This document shows positions 18,165 through 26,366 of a DNA stretch of 44,290 bases, one piece after another. Numbering within the stretch: position 1 is the first letter of the stretch; each line of letters begins with the position of its first letter. The notes beneath the pieces are model-generated. The model saw only the letters and a list, made by a program, of their open reading frames with translations, searched no databases and was not told the origin of the DNA. The position numbers and the translations under genes were made by a program. Origin of the DNA: Pseudacidovorax sp. (GTDB lineage: Bacteria; Pseudomonadota; Gammaproteobacteria; Burkholderiales; Burkholderiaceae_C); the NCBI RefSeq assembly GCF_017991995.1, contig NZ_JAGOPN010000032.1:1-44290 (forward strand). The letters run 5' to 3'.

Positions 18165-19157
18165 TCAGAAGGGCGGCGAGCCCACCGCCGAGGCGGCGTT
18201 CTCGATGGGCACCGCAAAGCCGATGCCGATGAAGGTGCGCTGCTGCGTCGGGTTGAGGATGGCGGTGACGATGCCCAGCACCTCGCCGTCCATGTTGATC
18301 AGCGGGCCGCCGGAGTTGCCGGGGTTGGCCGCCGCATCGAACTGGATCAGGTTGGACAGCTCCTGCTTGCCCTCTGGCGACTGGAAGGAGCGCTTGAGCC
18401 CCGATACCACGCCCGCCGAGACCGACGGACCGATGCCGAAGGGAAAGCCCACCGCCACCACCTGGTCGCCGGGGCGCAGGTCGGCGGTCGATTTCATGGT
18501 GGCGGCCACCAGGTCGTCGGGGATCTTCTGCGCCTGGAGGACGGCCAGGTCGTTCTCGGGCTGCACGCCGGTCACGGTGGCCACCGATTCCAGGCCGTCG
18601 AAGAAGGTCACCTTGATCTTCTGCGCGCCCGCGACGACGTGCAGGTTGGTCAGGATCACGCCCTTGTCGACGATGACCACGCCGGTGCCGATGCCGCGCT
18701 CGACTTCGCCGGGCGGGCCCGAGGCCTCCGGCGGTTTGCCGCGCGCCATGTTGCGGCCGCGCTTCTCGGTCCGCGCGGCGGGGGTTTCCTTTTCCTCGCC
18801 GTAGCTCACGACGCGGACGACCGAGGGCCGGATCGTGTCCGCCGCGCGCGTCGCCTGCGAAGGCAGCGTCTGCGTCTGCAGCGTCTTGAGCACGGCGGCG
18901 TCGATGTCCTTCTGCGTCAGCTGGAGCCCGGTAGTCGGGCGCTGCCACAGCCAAGCGCTGGTGGCGCCCAGGGCCAGCACGGCCACCGTAAGTGCCGCCA
19001 CGGTGCGGCGGCCCGGCTGCCATGCCGCCGGGCGGACGGAAGGGCCAGGGGAGGGGGCGTCGCCTTCCCCTCCCGCTGGCGGCAACGGAGAGGACATCGG
19101 CTCGTCCTCGGCAACGGGACGACGGGGCGACGGGCTGTAGCGGGCGGGCCTGCGCAT
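18165..19157 (-). CDS. HtrA/DegS-like serine protease lacking a PDZ domain
   Basis: A 330-residue protein: a Pro/Gly-rich cytoplasmic tail (1-50), one membrane anchor (52-71), then a trypsin-like S1C protease domain exposed to the periplasm. The catalytic triad is visible: H173 in LTNLHVV, D203 in ENDLAVL and S282 in PGNSGGPL. It ends shortly after FAVPIENA, where DegP and DegS continue into PDZ domains, so none is present. The ATG at 19157 is supported by GGAGGT 7 bases upstream; the frame stays open further. It may be a membrane-anchored protein-quality protease. It lies upstream of moxR-DUF58-VWA in the same direction (92-bp gap) and diverges from tatD. Confidence 0.88.
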   Translation of the reverse strand: MRRPARYSPSPRRPVAEDEPMSSPLPPAGGEGDAPSPGPSVRPAAWQPGRRTVAALTVAVLALGATSAWLWQRPTTGLQLTQKDIDAAVLKTLQTQTLPSQATRAADTIRPSVVRVVSYGEEKETPAARTEKRGRNMARGKPPEASGPPGEVERGIGTGVVIVDKGVILTNLHVVAGAQKIKVTFFDGLESVATVTGVQPENDLAVLQAQKIPDDLVAATMKSTADLRPGDQVVAVGFPFGIGPSVSAGVVSGLKRSFQSPEGKQELSNLIQFDAAANPGNSGGPLINMDGEVLGIVTAILNPTQQRTFIGIGFAVPIENAASAVGSPPF

Positions 19158-19246
19158 CGATGCACCTCCGGAAAAGTGATGCAGGGGTGGGGTCACCCTA
19201 GCACGCTTCGTACCGCTTTGCAGCCCCTGCGGCATGATCTCCCCGC

Positions 19247-20089
19247 ATGGCGGTCTTCATCGATACCCACTGTCACCTGGATGCGCCCGAATTCGGTGCG
19301 CAGGCGTCGCAGGTGCATGCGCGATCGCGGCAAGCGGGCGTGGCGCTGTGCCTGATCCCGGCCGTATCCGCCTCCAATTTCGACGCCGTGCGGGTACTGG
19401 CGCATGCGCAACAGGATGCCTATGCGCTGGGCATCCATCCGTTGTGCACCGCGGGGGCCGGCGATTCGGCGCTCGCGGCCCTGGAAGGTGCGCTGGATCG
19501 CCACGCCGACGATCCGCGTCTGGTGGCGGTGGGTGAGATCGGGCTGGACTATTTCGTGCCCGGCCTCGACGGCCTGACGCAGGAGCGGCTGTTCCGGCGT
19601 CAGCTTCAGATGGCCTGGCAGCGGCAACTGCCGGTGCTGCTGCATGTGCGCCGCTCGGTCGACAAGGTGCTGCGCCAACTGCGCGAAGTGGGCGGCGGCC
19701 AACCATGGAGCGGCATCGCCCATGCCTTCGTCGGAAGCCGTCAGCAGGCCGAGGAGTGTCTGGCGCTTGGGCTGAAGCTCGGGCTGGGCGGCGCGATGAC
19801 TTTCGAGCGGGCGACCCGGCTGCGCGAACTGGCGGCGCAACTGCCGCTCGACTCCTTCGTCCTCGAGACCGATGCGCCGGACATCCCGCCCAGCTGGCTC
19901 TACCAAACCCGGGAGGCCCGCGAAGCCGGCGTGCCCCAGGGGCGCAACGAGCCGGCGGAAGTCCCCCGCATCGCACAGGTGCTGGCTGAACTGCGCGGCC
20001 TGCCCGTCGGCGACGTGGCAGCGGCCACGACGCGAAATGCCCTCCAGGCGGTGCCTCGACTGGCGGCATTGATGCCCCTCGCGGGATGA
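19247..20089 (+). CDS. tatD: TatD family metal-dependent hydrolase
   Basis: A 280-residue TIM-barrel hydrolase. Metal-binding motifs are visible in order: FIDTHCHLD (H8, H10), VGEIGLDYF, LLHVRRS, IAHAFVGS and LETDAPDIPP. Family members are 3'-5' exonucleases or DNases acting on DNA or RNA ends, and are found in almost all bacteria. Residues are consistent with a two-metal site. The ATG at 19247 follows the divergent region shared with the protease gene (89 bp). No partner gene is linked. Which TatD paralogue it is (TatD, YcfH or YjjV type) cannot be decided here, so the gene name is loose. Confidence 0.88.
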   Translation: MAVFIDTHCHLDAPEFGAQASQVHARSRQAGVALCLIPAVSASNFDAVRVLAHAQQDAYALGIHPLCTAGAGDSALAALEGALDRHADDPRLVAVGEIGLDYFVPGLDGLTQERLFRRQLQMAWQRQLPVLLHVRRSVDKVLRQLREVGGGQPWSGIAHAFVGSRQQAEECLALGLKLGLGGAMTFERATRLRELAAQLPLDSFVLETDAPDIPPSWLYQTREAREAGVPQGRNEPAEVPRIAQVLAELRGLPVGDVAAATTRNALQAVPRLAALMPLAG

Positions 20090-20287
20090 AGGGCTTGCCG
20101 GCCTGTCGGACGCGGCCGATACGGCTTCGTAGGCGGAGGTCGCAACATGGCGTTCCAGCGATTGCAAGGCGTTCTTCGGTGTCATCCTTCGGCCACGGCC
20201 TGCCGTTGCAGGCCATACGGGGGCACCACCCCGTGTGTCCCAAACCGGGGCTGCCCCAGGCGGCCCGTATCCAAAGGAGCGATTCCG

Positions 20288-20863
20288 ATGACAACGTACA
20301 ACGTCCGCGCCCTTCCTGCCGCCCTGATCGTGGCCCTGGCCGCCATCGGCCTGCCGGCGGTCGCGCAGACCAGCGCCACGACCACGACGACCACCACCGC
20401 GACGACGCCGGCCGTGCCCGCAACGGCACAACCCACGCTGACGGAGCGGGCCAAGGAAACCGGTAAGGAGGCGGTCGACGCCACCGAGCGCGGCGCCAAG
20501 AAGGCCTACCACGCCACCAAGAACACCGCCGAGAAGGCGGCCGACGCCACCGAGCATGGCGCCAAGAAGGCCTACCGCAAGACCAAGGAAGTCGGCGGCG
20601 AAGCGGTCGATGCCACCGAAAGCGGCGCCAAGAAGGCGTATCGCAAGACGAAGGAAGTGGGCGGCAAGGCCGTCGACGCCACGGAAAGCGGTGCCAAGAA
20701 GGCCTACAGCGCGACCAAGCACGGCGTGCAGAAGGCCGGCGATGCAACGGCCAACGTGGCCCACAAGACGGCCGACGGCATGCGCACGGCCGGCGACAAG
20801 ATCGGCGAGAAGATCCCCGGCACCGAGCAGAACGAAGCGGCCAAGGCAGCCGGCAAGCAGTGA
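20288..20863 (+). CDS. Secreted LEA-like repeat protein
   Basis: A 191-residue protein with a signal peptide (cleavage near residue 27, PAVAQ), a Thr/Ala/Pro linker (28-50), and a hydrophilic Lys/Glu/Ala/Thr domain. Residues 61-170 are five units of 22 residues, such as EAVDATESGAKKAYRKTKEV. Each unit is two 11-residue steps of the amphipathic-helix pattern seen in group 3 late-embryogenesis-abundant proteins. Such proteins fold on drying or on membrane contact and protect other proteins. Here the signal peptide would put it in the periplasm. The ATG at 20288 is supported by AAAGGAG 7 bases upstream. A strong terminator follows, so it is monocistronic. Confidence 0.8.
   Translation: MTTYNVRALPAALIVALAAIGLPAVAQTSATTTTTTTATTPAVPATAQPTLTERAKETGKEAVDATERGAKKAYHATKNTAEKAADATEHGAKKAYRKTKEVGGEAVDATESGAKKAYRKTKEVGGKAVDATESGAKKAYSATKHGVQKAGDATANVAHKTADGMRTAGDKIGEKIPGTEQNEAAKAAGKQ
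20468..20797 (+). repeat. Five 66-bp tandem units within the LEA-like gene
   Basis: The coding repeat has period 66 bp (22 codons), starting at codon 61. Units 2 to 4 are most alike; units 1 and 5 have diverged. The copies suggest internal duplication. Confidence 0.85.
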
Positions 20864-20923
20864 TGGGGTGAGTGCCGCCGAGCCCCGCATCCCGCGGGAT
20901 CGGCGGCCCACCCGGCCCATGGC

Positions 20924-20949
20924 AAAGAGCCCGCTTCGGCGGGCTCTTT
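20924..20949 (+). terminator. Terminator after the LEA-like gene
   Basis: A perfect 11-bp stem AAAGAGCCCGC / GCGGGCTCTTT encloses a TTCG tetraloop. It is 60 bp after the stop codon of the LEA-like gene. Confidence 0.85.
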
Positions 20950-20996
20950 CGCATGGCGGCCCTGGAAGCCGCAGCCGACCGCGCGATGATGGCGCC

Positions 20997-21527
20997 ATGC
21001 CGGTGTCGTCTCCTTCGTCCCCACCCGAGCCGCCGCTCCTGGAAGGGCTTGCGCCCGTGGTCGTCGCCCACACCCGGCTGCTGATCCTGGGCAGCTTCCC
21101 GAGCCGCATCTCGCTCGAGAGGCGGCAGTATTATGCGAACCCCCGCAACCAGCTCTGGACACTCTTGCAAGCCCTCTGGCCCGAGCAGCCGCTTCCGCCT
21201 TCTCACGACTATGCCGGGCGCTGCCGGTGGATCCTCGATCGAGGCCTGGGGCTGTGGGACGTGTACGCACGCTGCCGGCGCACCGGCAGCCTGGATTCCG
21301 CCATCCGTGACGCCGAGCCCAACGACCTGCGCCAGCTCGATCTTCCCCGCCTCGAAGCCGTCGCCCACAACGGCGCCGCCAGCCATGCCCAGGCCATGCG
21401 GCTGGGCATGACAGGCGTGGTCGTCCATCGCCTGCCTTCCACCAGCCCGGCCCATGCCGCCTGGAGCCTGGCGCGCAAGACCGAGGCGTGGCGCGAGGTC
21501 TTTGCACGACACGGGCTTTGCGCATGA
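20997..21527 (+). CDS. Hypoxanthine-DNA glycosylase (uracil-DNA glycosylase superfamily)
   Basis: A 176-residue protein of the UDG superfamily, family 6 (deoxyinosine glycosylase). The signature is LGSFPSRISLERRQYYANPRNQLW (31-54 in parts): GSFPS at 32-36 and YYANPRNQLW at 45-54, followed by ALWP and GLGLWDVYARCRR. A late block HRLPSTSPAHA fits motif 2. It should excise hypoxanthine formed by adenine deamination. The ATG at 20997 starts a Pro/Ser-rich tail; no strong SD is visible, and an in-frame open stretch upstream overlaps the LEA-like gene. Its stop overlaps the next start by 4 bp (ATGA). Confidence 0.82.
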   Translation: MPVSSPSSPPEPPLLEGLAPVVVAHTRLLILGSFPSRISLERRQYYANPRNQLWTLLQALWPEQPLPPSHDYAGRCRWILDRGLGLWDVYARCRRTGSLDSAIRDAEPNDLRQLDLPRLEAVAHNGAASHAQAMRLGMTGVVVHRLPSTSPAHAAWSLARKTEAWREVFARHGLCA

Positions 21528-22288
21528 AGGCCCGCCGCAGCAAGCCGCAGGAGCTGCCCGAGGTCAACTTCTCGGACTGGGGCGACATCCGCTACCTGCA
21601 CCTGGGCACGGAATGGGTGCAGGGCTCCATGCGCATCGATGCGCCCTTCGAGATCGAGCTGGAGTACGTGCAGCGCATGATGGCCTGGCTGCTCTTCGTC
21701 GAACCGTCCGAGGTGGCCAAGCGCCATGCCATGCAACTGGGGCTGGGCGCGGCCTCGCTCACCAAGTTCTGCCGCAAGCAGCTGCGCATGCGCACCACCG
21801 CCATCGAGCTGAACCCGGCGGTGGTGGCCGCCTGCCGCGGCTGGTTCAAGCTGCCGCAGGACGACGCCAAGCTTCAGGTCGTGATCGCCGATGCCGCAGA
21901 AGAGGTGCGCGCCGCCCAGTGGCAGGGCCAAGTGCATGCGCTGCAGGTCGACCTGTACGACCACGAGGCGGCGGCGCCGGTGCTCGACAGCGCCGAGTTT
22001 TATGCCGATTGCCGCGGCGTGCTGGCCGAGGACGGCTGCATGACGGTCAACCTCTTCGGCCGCTCTTCCAGCTACGACCGCAGCGTCGAGAAGATCGCCG
22101 AGGCCTTCGGCGCCGATGCGCTGTGGGCCTTCAAGCCCACGCGTGAAGGCAACACCATCGTGCTGGCCCAGCGTACCCCGTCGCGGCCCAAGCGCGAACG
22201 GCTGGCCCAGCAGGCCGAAGTGGTCTCGGCGCGCTGGGGCCTGCCGGCGCCCAAGTGGCTGCGCGTGTTCAAACCCCTGCAGCCATGA
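21524..22288 (+). CDS. Spermidine synthase-like methyltransferase-fold protein
   Basis: A 254-residue Rossmann-fold protein of the spermidine synthase (SpeE) superfamily. The nucleotide-binding region reads LGLGAASLTKFCRKQL, followed by AIELNPAVVAACR and VVIADAAEEV. The family catalytic DSSDP-like segment is LQVDLYDHEAA here, so the polyamine-synthase active site is not conserved and the true substrate is uncertain. Start ATG 21524 overlaps the glycosylase stop, and its stop overlaps the start of the downstream ATPase gene (both ATGA), so the three are translationally coupled. Many bacteria keep such non-canonical SpeE homologues of unknown function. Confidence 0.75.
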   Translation: MKARRSKPQELPEVNFSDWGDIRYLHLGTEWVQGSMRIDAPFEIELEYVQRMMAWLLFVEPSEVAKRHAMQLGLGAASLTKFCRKQLRMRTTAIELNPAVVAACRGWFKLPQDDAKLQVVIADAAEEVRAAQWQGQVHALQVDLYDHEAAAPVLDSAEFYADCRGVLAEDGCMTVNLFGRSSSYDRSVEKIAEAFGADALWAFKPTREGNTIVLAQRTPSRPKRERLAQQAEVVSARWGLPAPKWLRVFKPLQP

Positions 22289-24126
22289 CCCGACCCGCGC
22301 GCTCCGGCATGCCGAACGCCCATCAAGGCCCGGTGGTGTTGCGCACCCTGGTGGAGTGGCTGGCGCAGGACGGCGTCATCAGCCGCGAGGAGGCTGACCG
22401 CACCATCGCCCGCTGCGCCCAGGCCGAGAGCAGCCAGCATCCGCTGGTGCGACTGGCCAACGTGGCCATCACCGGCGCCGCGGACGGGCGGCCGCTCGAC
22501 CTGGAGCGGCTCACCGAGTGGCTGGCCGGCCGCGCGGGCCTGCCCTACCTGCGCATCGATCCACTCAAGGTGGACGTGGGCAAGGTGGCCGACGTGATGA
22601 GCGCGGCCTATGCCGAGCGCCACAAAGTGCTGCCGGTGCAGGTCGGCCCCACCGAGGTCATCGTGGCCACGGCCGAGCCCTTCATCGCCGACTGGGTGGC
22701 CGAGGTGGAGCGCCAGTCGCGCCGGCAGGTACGGCGCGTGGTGGCCAACCCGGTCGAGATCCATCGCTACACGGCCGAGTTCTTCGCCCTCGCGCGCTCG
22801 GTGCGCGCGGCGCAGAAGGCCGGCGGCCAGGCGGCGGCCACCAGCTTCGAGCAGTTGGTGGAGCTCGGCCGCAGCAACCGCCAGCTCGATGCCAACGACC
22901 AGAGCGTGGTGCAGGTGGTGGACTGGCTGTGGCAGTACGCCTTCGACCAGCGCGCCTCCGACATCCACCTGGAGCCGCGGCGCGAGCAGGGCGTGATTCG
23001 CTTCCGCATCGACGGGGTGCTGCATCCGGCCTACCAGATGCCGCTCACTGTGATGAGCGCCATGATCGCCCGCATCAAGCTGCTGGGCCGCATGGACGTG
23101 GTCGAGAAGCGCCGCCCGCTGGACGGCCGCATCAAGACCCGTCGCCTGCGCCCGGCGCTGCCCGGCGCCGAGGCCGCCGGCACCGGCACGGCAGCGCATG
23201 AGGAGGTGGAGATGCGCCTCTCCACATTGCCCACGGCCTTCGGCGAGAAGATGGTGATGCGCATCTTCGACCCCGACACCGTGGTCAAGGACCTGGACGC
23301 GCTGGGCTTCTCGGCCCACGACGCGGCGCGCTGGAAGACGCTGGTGGCGCATCCGCACGGCATCATCCTCGTGACCGGCCCCACCGGCTCGGGCAAGACC
23401 ACGACCCTGTATTCGACGCTCCGACGCGTGGCCACCGAGGAGGTCAACGTCAGCACCATCGAGGACCCGATCGAAATGATCGAGCCCTCGTTCAACCAGA
23501 CCCAGGTGCAGCACCAGCTGGACTTCGGCTTCACCGAAGGCCTGCGCGCCCTCATGCGGCAGGACCCGGACATCATCATGGTGGGCGAGATCCGCGACCT
23601 CGACACCGCCGAGATGGCCGTCCAGGCCGCGCTCACCGGCCACCTGGTGTTCAGCACGCTTCACACCAACGATGCGCCCAGCGCCATCTCGCGCCTGATG
23701 GAACTGGGCGTGCCGGCCTACCTGGTCAACGCCACGCTGCTGGGCGTGATGGCCCAGCGTCTGGTGCGCACGCTGTGCCCGCACTGCAAGCAGCCCGACG
23801 ACGAGGTGACGCGCGAGACGCTCGACGAGCTGGCCGCGCCGTGGCGCGTGAGCGGCGGCACCGTGCGCGCCTACAGGCCCGTGGGCTGCATCGAATGCCG
23901 CATGACCGGCTACCGCGGCCGCACCGGTCTCTATGAGCTGATGACGGTGAGCGAGAGCTTCCGCGGCCTGCTGGGCCAGGCGCCCGACATCGGTGCGCTG
24001 CGTCGGCAGGCGGTGGCCGACGGCATGCGGCCACTGCGTCTGGCGGGCCTGCTGCGCGTCGCCGAGGGTCTGACGACCGTGGCCGAGGTGCTCGCGGCCA
24101 CGCCGCCCCTGCAGGAAAGAAGCTGA
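22285..24126 (+). CDS. Orphan GspE/PilB-type secretion ATPase
   Basis: A 613-residue protein with an N-terminal MshEN-like part (~20-170) and a C-terminal secretion ATPase core. Walker A is GPTGSGKTT at 365-373, the Asp box is STIEDPIEMIE, Walker B is MVGEIRDLDTAEMA, and the His box is FSTLHTNDAPSAI. The late zinc-binding part has four Cys in CPHCK and CIECR. This is the PulE/GspE/PilB family, which powers type II secretion or type IV pilus assembly. No other T2SS or pilus gene lies in the window. The ATG at 22285 overlaps the SpeE-like stop by 4 bp. Confidence 0.87.
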   Translation: MTRPARSGMPNAHQGPVVLRTLVEWLAQDGVISREEADRTIARCAQAESSQHPLVRLANVAITGAADGRPLDLERLTEWLAGRAGLPYLRIDPLKVDVGKVADVMSAAYAERHKVLPVQVGPTEVIVATAEPFIADWVAEVERQSRRQVRRVVANPVEIHRYTAEFFALARSVRAAQKAGGQAAATSFEQLVELGRSNRQLDANDQSVVQVVDWLWQYAFDQRASDIHLEPRREQGVIRFRIDGVLHPAYQMPLTVMSAMIARIKLLGRMDVVEKRRPLDGRIKTRRLRPALPGAEAAGTGTAAHEEVEMRLSTLPTAFGEKMVMRIFDPDTVVKDLDALGFSAHDAARWKTLVAHPHGIILVTGPTGSGKTTTLYSTLRRVATEEVNVSTIEDPIEMIEPSFNQTQVQHQLDFGFTEGLRALMRQDPDIIMVGEIRDLDTAEMAVQAALTGHLVFSTLHTNDAPSAISRLMELGVPAYLVNATLLGVMAQRLVRTLCPHCKQPDDEVTRETLDELAAPWRVSGGTVRAYRPVGCIECRMTGYRGRTGLYELMTVSESFRGLLGQAPDIGALRRQAVADGMRPLRLAGLLRVAEGLTTVAEVLAATPPLQERS

Positions 24127-24241
24127 TCGCGACCGGGGCAACCCCGGGCTAACCCTGAACTCAGGTTAGGTGGAATCCACATCGAAGCTGACTGTTGGCT
24201 GACCAAGAATCCGCCCACTCTTTTTTGTGTGGAGACCGTTC
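24127..24241 (+). promoter_or_regulatory. Upstream region of tctB with inverted repeats
   Basis: The 115-bp gap contains a CCGGGG CAA CCCCGG hairpin (24133-24147), which may end the preceding transcript. Next to it is a dyad CTAACC...TGA-AC-TCA...GGTTAG (24149-24169). The dyad is 70 bp before the tctB start and could be a regulator site. GGAG at 24231 is the ribosome-binding site of tctB. Confidence 0.5.
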
Positions 24242-24730
24242 GTGAAGATCAAAAGTCAGAAGGACTTTTTCGCGGGCCTCATGTTCACGCTGGTCGGGGC
24301 CGGGTTCGCCTGGGGCGCCACGACCTACACCGTGGGCAGCGGGGCGCGCATGGGTCCGGGGTATTTCCCCCTCATGCTGGGCATCGTCCTGGCCGTCCTG
24401 GGCCTGGTGGTCATCTTCGGCTCGCTGACCGTGGAGACCGTGGACGGCGAGCCCATCGGCAAGATCGCGTGGAAGCCGCTGGTGTTCATCATCGCGGCCA
24501 ACCTCGTGTTCGGCGTGCTGCTGGGCGGCCTGCCCAGCATCGGCCTGCCGGCCATGGGCCTGATCATCGGCATCTACGCGCTGGTGATCATTGCCGCCCT
24601 GGCTGGCGCCGAGTTCTCGCTCAAGCTGGCGCTGATCCTCGGCACCATCCTCGCGGTGGGCAGCTACCTCGCTTTCATCGTCGGCCTGAAGCTGCAGTTC
24701 CAGGTCTGGCCCACGTTCATCACCGGCTGA
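24242..24730 (+). CDS. tctB: Tripartite tricarboxylate transporter small membrane subunit (TctB)
   Basis: A 162-residue integral membrane protein with four hydrophobic segments, e.g. FFAGLMFTLVGAGFAWGA, and the family block TYTVGSGARMGPGYFPLMLG near residue 30. It is the small permease subunit of the TTT family, which takes up carboxylates with a periplasmic Bug receptor and an ion gradient. The GTG at 24242 is chosen because GGAG lies 7 bases before it; an alternative GTG at 24227 would lack an RBS. tctA follows after 13 bp. Confidence 0.9.
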   Translation: MKIKSQKDFFAGLMFTLVGAGFAWGATTYTVGSGARMGPGYFPLMLGIVLAVLGLVVIFGSLTVETVDGEPIGKIAWKPLVFIIAANLVFGVLLGGLPSIGLPAMGLIIGIYALVIIAALAGAEFSLKLALILGTILAVGSYLAFIVGLKLQFQVWPTFITG

Positions 24731-24743
24731 TCGGCGCAATCCC

Positions 24744-26255
24744 ATGGATCTGATTACCAACCTCTCGATCGGCTTCGGCGCGGCCTTCACGCTGCAGAAC
24801 CTGATCTATGCCTTCGTCGGCTGCCTGCTGGGCACGCTGATCGGCGTGCTGCCGGGCATCGGCCCGGTGGCGACCATCGCCATGCTGCTGCCGGCGACCT
24901 ACGCACTGCCGCCGGTGGCGGCGCTGATCATGCTGGCCGGCATCTATTACGGCTCGCAGTACGGCGGGTCGACCACCGCCATCCTGGTGAACCTGCCAGG
25001 GGAATCGGCCTCGGTGGTGACCGTGATCGACGGGCATGCCATGGCCAAGGCGGGGCGCGGAGGGCCAGCGCTTGCGGCCGCCGGCCTGGGCTCCTTCTTC
25101 GCCGGCTGCGTGGGCACGCTGATCCTGGCGGCCTTTGCCCCGCCGCTGACCGAGCTGGCCTTCAAGTTCGGCCCGGCCGAGTACTTCAGCCTGATGATCC
25201 TGGGCCTGATCGGCGCCGTGGTGCTGGCCTCCGGTTCCCTGCTCAAGGCCATCTGCATGATCGTGCTCGGCCTGCTGCTGGGTCTGGTGGGCACGGACGT
25301 GAACTCGGGCGTGGCCCGCTACAGCTTCGACATTCCGGAGCTGACCGACGGCATCGGCTTCATCGCCATCGCCATGGGCGTGTTCGGCTATGGCGAGATC
25401 ATCTCCAACCTGGCCAAGCCCGAGGAAGACCGCGAGATCTTCACCGCCAAGCTGCAGGGCCTGTGGCCCACCAAGGAAGACTTCAAGCGCATGACGCCCG
25501 CCGTGCTGCGCGGCACGGCGCTGGGTTCGGCCCTGGGCATCCTGCCCGGCGGCGGCGCGCTGCTGTCGTCCTTCGCGTCGTACACGCTGGAGAAGAAGCT
25601 CAAGCCGCGTCCGGGCGAAGTCCCGTTCGGCAAGGGCAACATCCGCGGCGTGGCGGGCCCCGAGTCGGCCAACAACGCCGGCGCGCAGACCTCCTTCATC
25701 CCGCTGCTGACGCTGGGCATTCCGCCCAACCCGGTGATGGCGCTGATGGTGGGCGCGATGACCATCCACAACATCCAGCCCGGCCCGCAGGTGATGACCA
25801 GCAACCCGGAACTGTTCTGGGGCCTGATCGCCTCGATGTGGATCGGCAACCTGATGCTGATCATCCTGAACCTGCCGCTGATCGGCATGTGGATCAAGCT
25901 GCTGTCGATTCCGTACAAGTGGCTGTTCCCGGCGATCGTGCTGTTCTGCGCCATCGGCGTGTACTCGACCAACAACAACACCTTCGACGTGTGGATGGTG
26001 GCCATCTTCGGCGTGGTGGGCTATGCCTTCATCAAGATGGGCTGCGAGCCGGCGCCGCTGCTGCTGGGCTTCATCCTGGGACCGATGATGGAGGAGAACC
26101 TGCGCCGTGCGCTGCTGCTGTCGCGCGGCGAATGGAGCGTGCTGGTCACGCGGCCGATCTCGGCCGGCCTGCTGCTGATGGCGGTGCTGCTCCTGGTGAT
26201 CGTGCTGCTGCCTTCGGTCAAGTCCAAGCGCGAGGAAGCCTTCGTCGAAGAATGA
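24744..26255 (+). CDS. tctA: Tripartite tricarboxylate transporter large permease (TctA)
   Basis: A 503-residue polytopic membrane protein with about 10-12 hydrophobic helices. The TctA signatures are GTLIGVLPGIGPVATIAMLLP near residue 35 and YGGSTTAILVNLPGE near residue 72. A later repeated block includes LGILPGGGALLSSFASY and PESANNAGAQTSFIPLLTLGIP, matching the family's two-fold internal repeat. It forms the main translocation path with TctB. The intact length suggests a working gene. It ends 45 bp before a strong terminator, so tctBA is a unit separate from tctC. Confidence 0.95.
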   Translation: MDLITNLSIGFGAAFTLQNLIYAFVGCLLGTLIGVLPGIGPVATIAMLLPATYALPPVAALIMLAGIYYGSQYGGSTTAILVNLPGESASVVTVIDGHAMAKAGRGGPALAAAGLGSFFAGCVGTLILAAFAPPLTELAFKFGPAEYFSLMILGLIGAVVLASGSLLKAICMIVLGLLLGLVGTDVNSGVARYSFDIPELTDGIGFIAIAMGVFGYGEIISNLAKPEEDREIFTAKLQGLWPTKEDFKRMTPAVLRGTALGSALGILPGGGALLSSFASYTLEKKLKPRPGEVPFGKGNIRGVAGPESANNAGAQTSFIPLLTLGIPPNPVMALMVGAMTIHNIQPGPQVMTSNPELFWGLIASMWIGNLMLIILNLPLIGMWIKLLSIPYKWLFPAIVLFCAIGVYSTNNNTFDVWMVAIFGVVGYAFIKMGCEPAPLLLGFILGPMMEENLRRALLLSRGEWSVLVTRPISAGLLLMAVLLLVIVLLPSVKSKREEAFVEE

Positions 26256-26300
26256 CGGGGGCGGCGGCGTGCGGCCAGCGGCACGCCCCTTGCACCAACG

Positions 26301-26325
26301 AACGGCACCTTCGGGTGCCGTTTTT
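26301..26325 (+). terminator. Terminator after tctA
   Basis: A 9-bp stem AACGGCACC / GGTGCCGTT with a TTCG loop is followed by TTTTT. It lies 45 bp after the tctA stop and before the tctC regulatory region. Confidence 0.88.
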
Positions 26326-26366
26326 CTTTGGGCGGGCGAGTGCAGTGCGATTCATAGATGGGCTGC

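Noticed and set aside
15871-18804. 977-residue plus-strand frame across VWA, DUF58 and MoxR
   Set aside because: It runs antisense to three recognised genes and has no motif; a GC-skew shadow.
20468-20797. Tandem repeats that might be a CRISPR array
   Set aside because: The 66-bp units are coding, keep frame and have no spacers; they form the LEA-like protein.
22072-24141. 689-residue minus-strand frame opposite the GspE-like gene
   Set aside because: Antisense to a clear ATPase gene and lacking any recognisable motif.
26301-26325. Stem-loop after tctA as a possible riboswitch
   Set aside because: It is a plain hairpin with TTCG loop and T run, with no aptamer-like structure; a terminator explains it.
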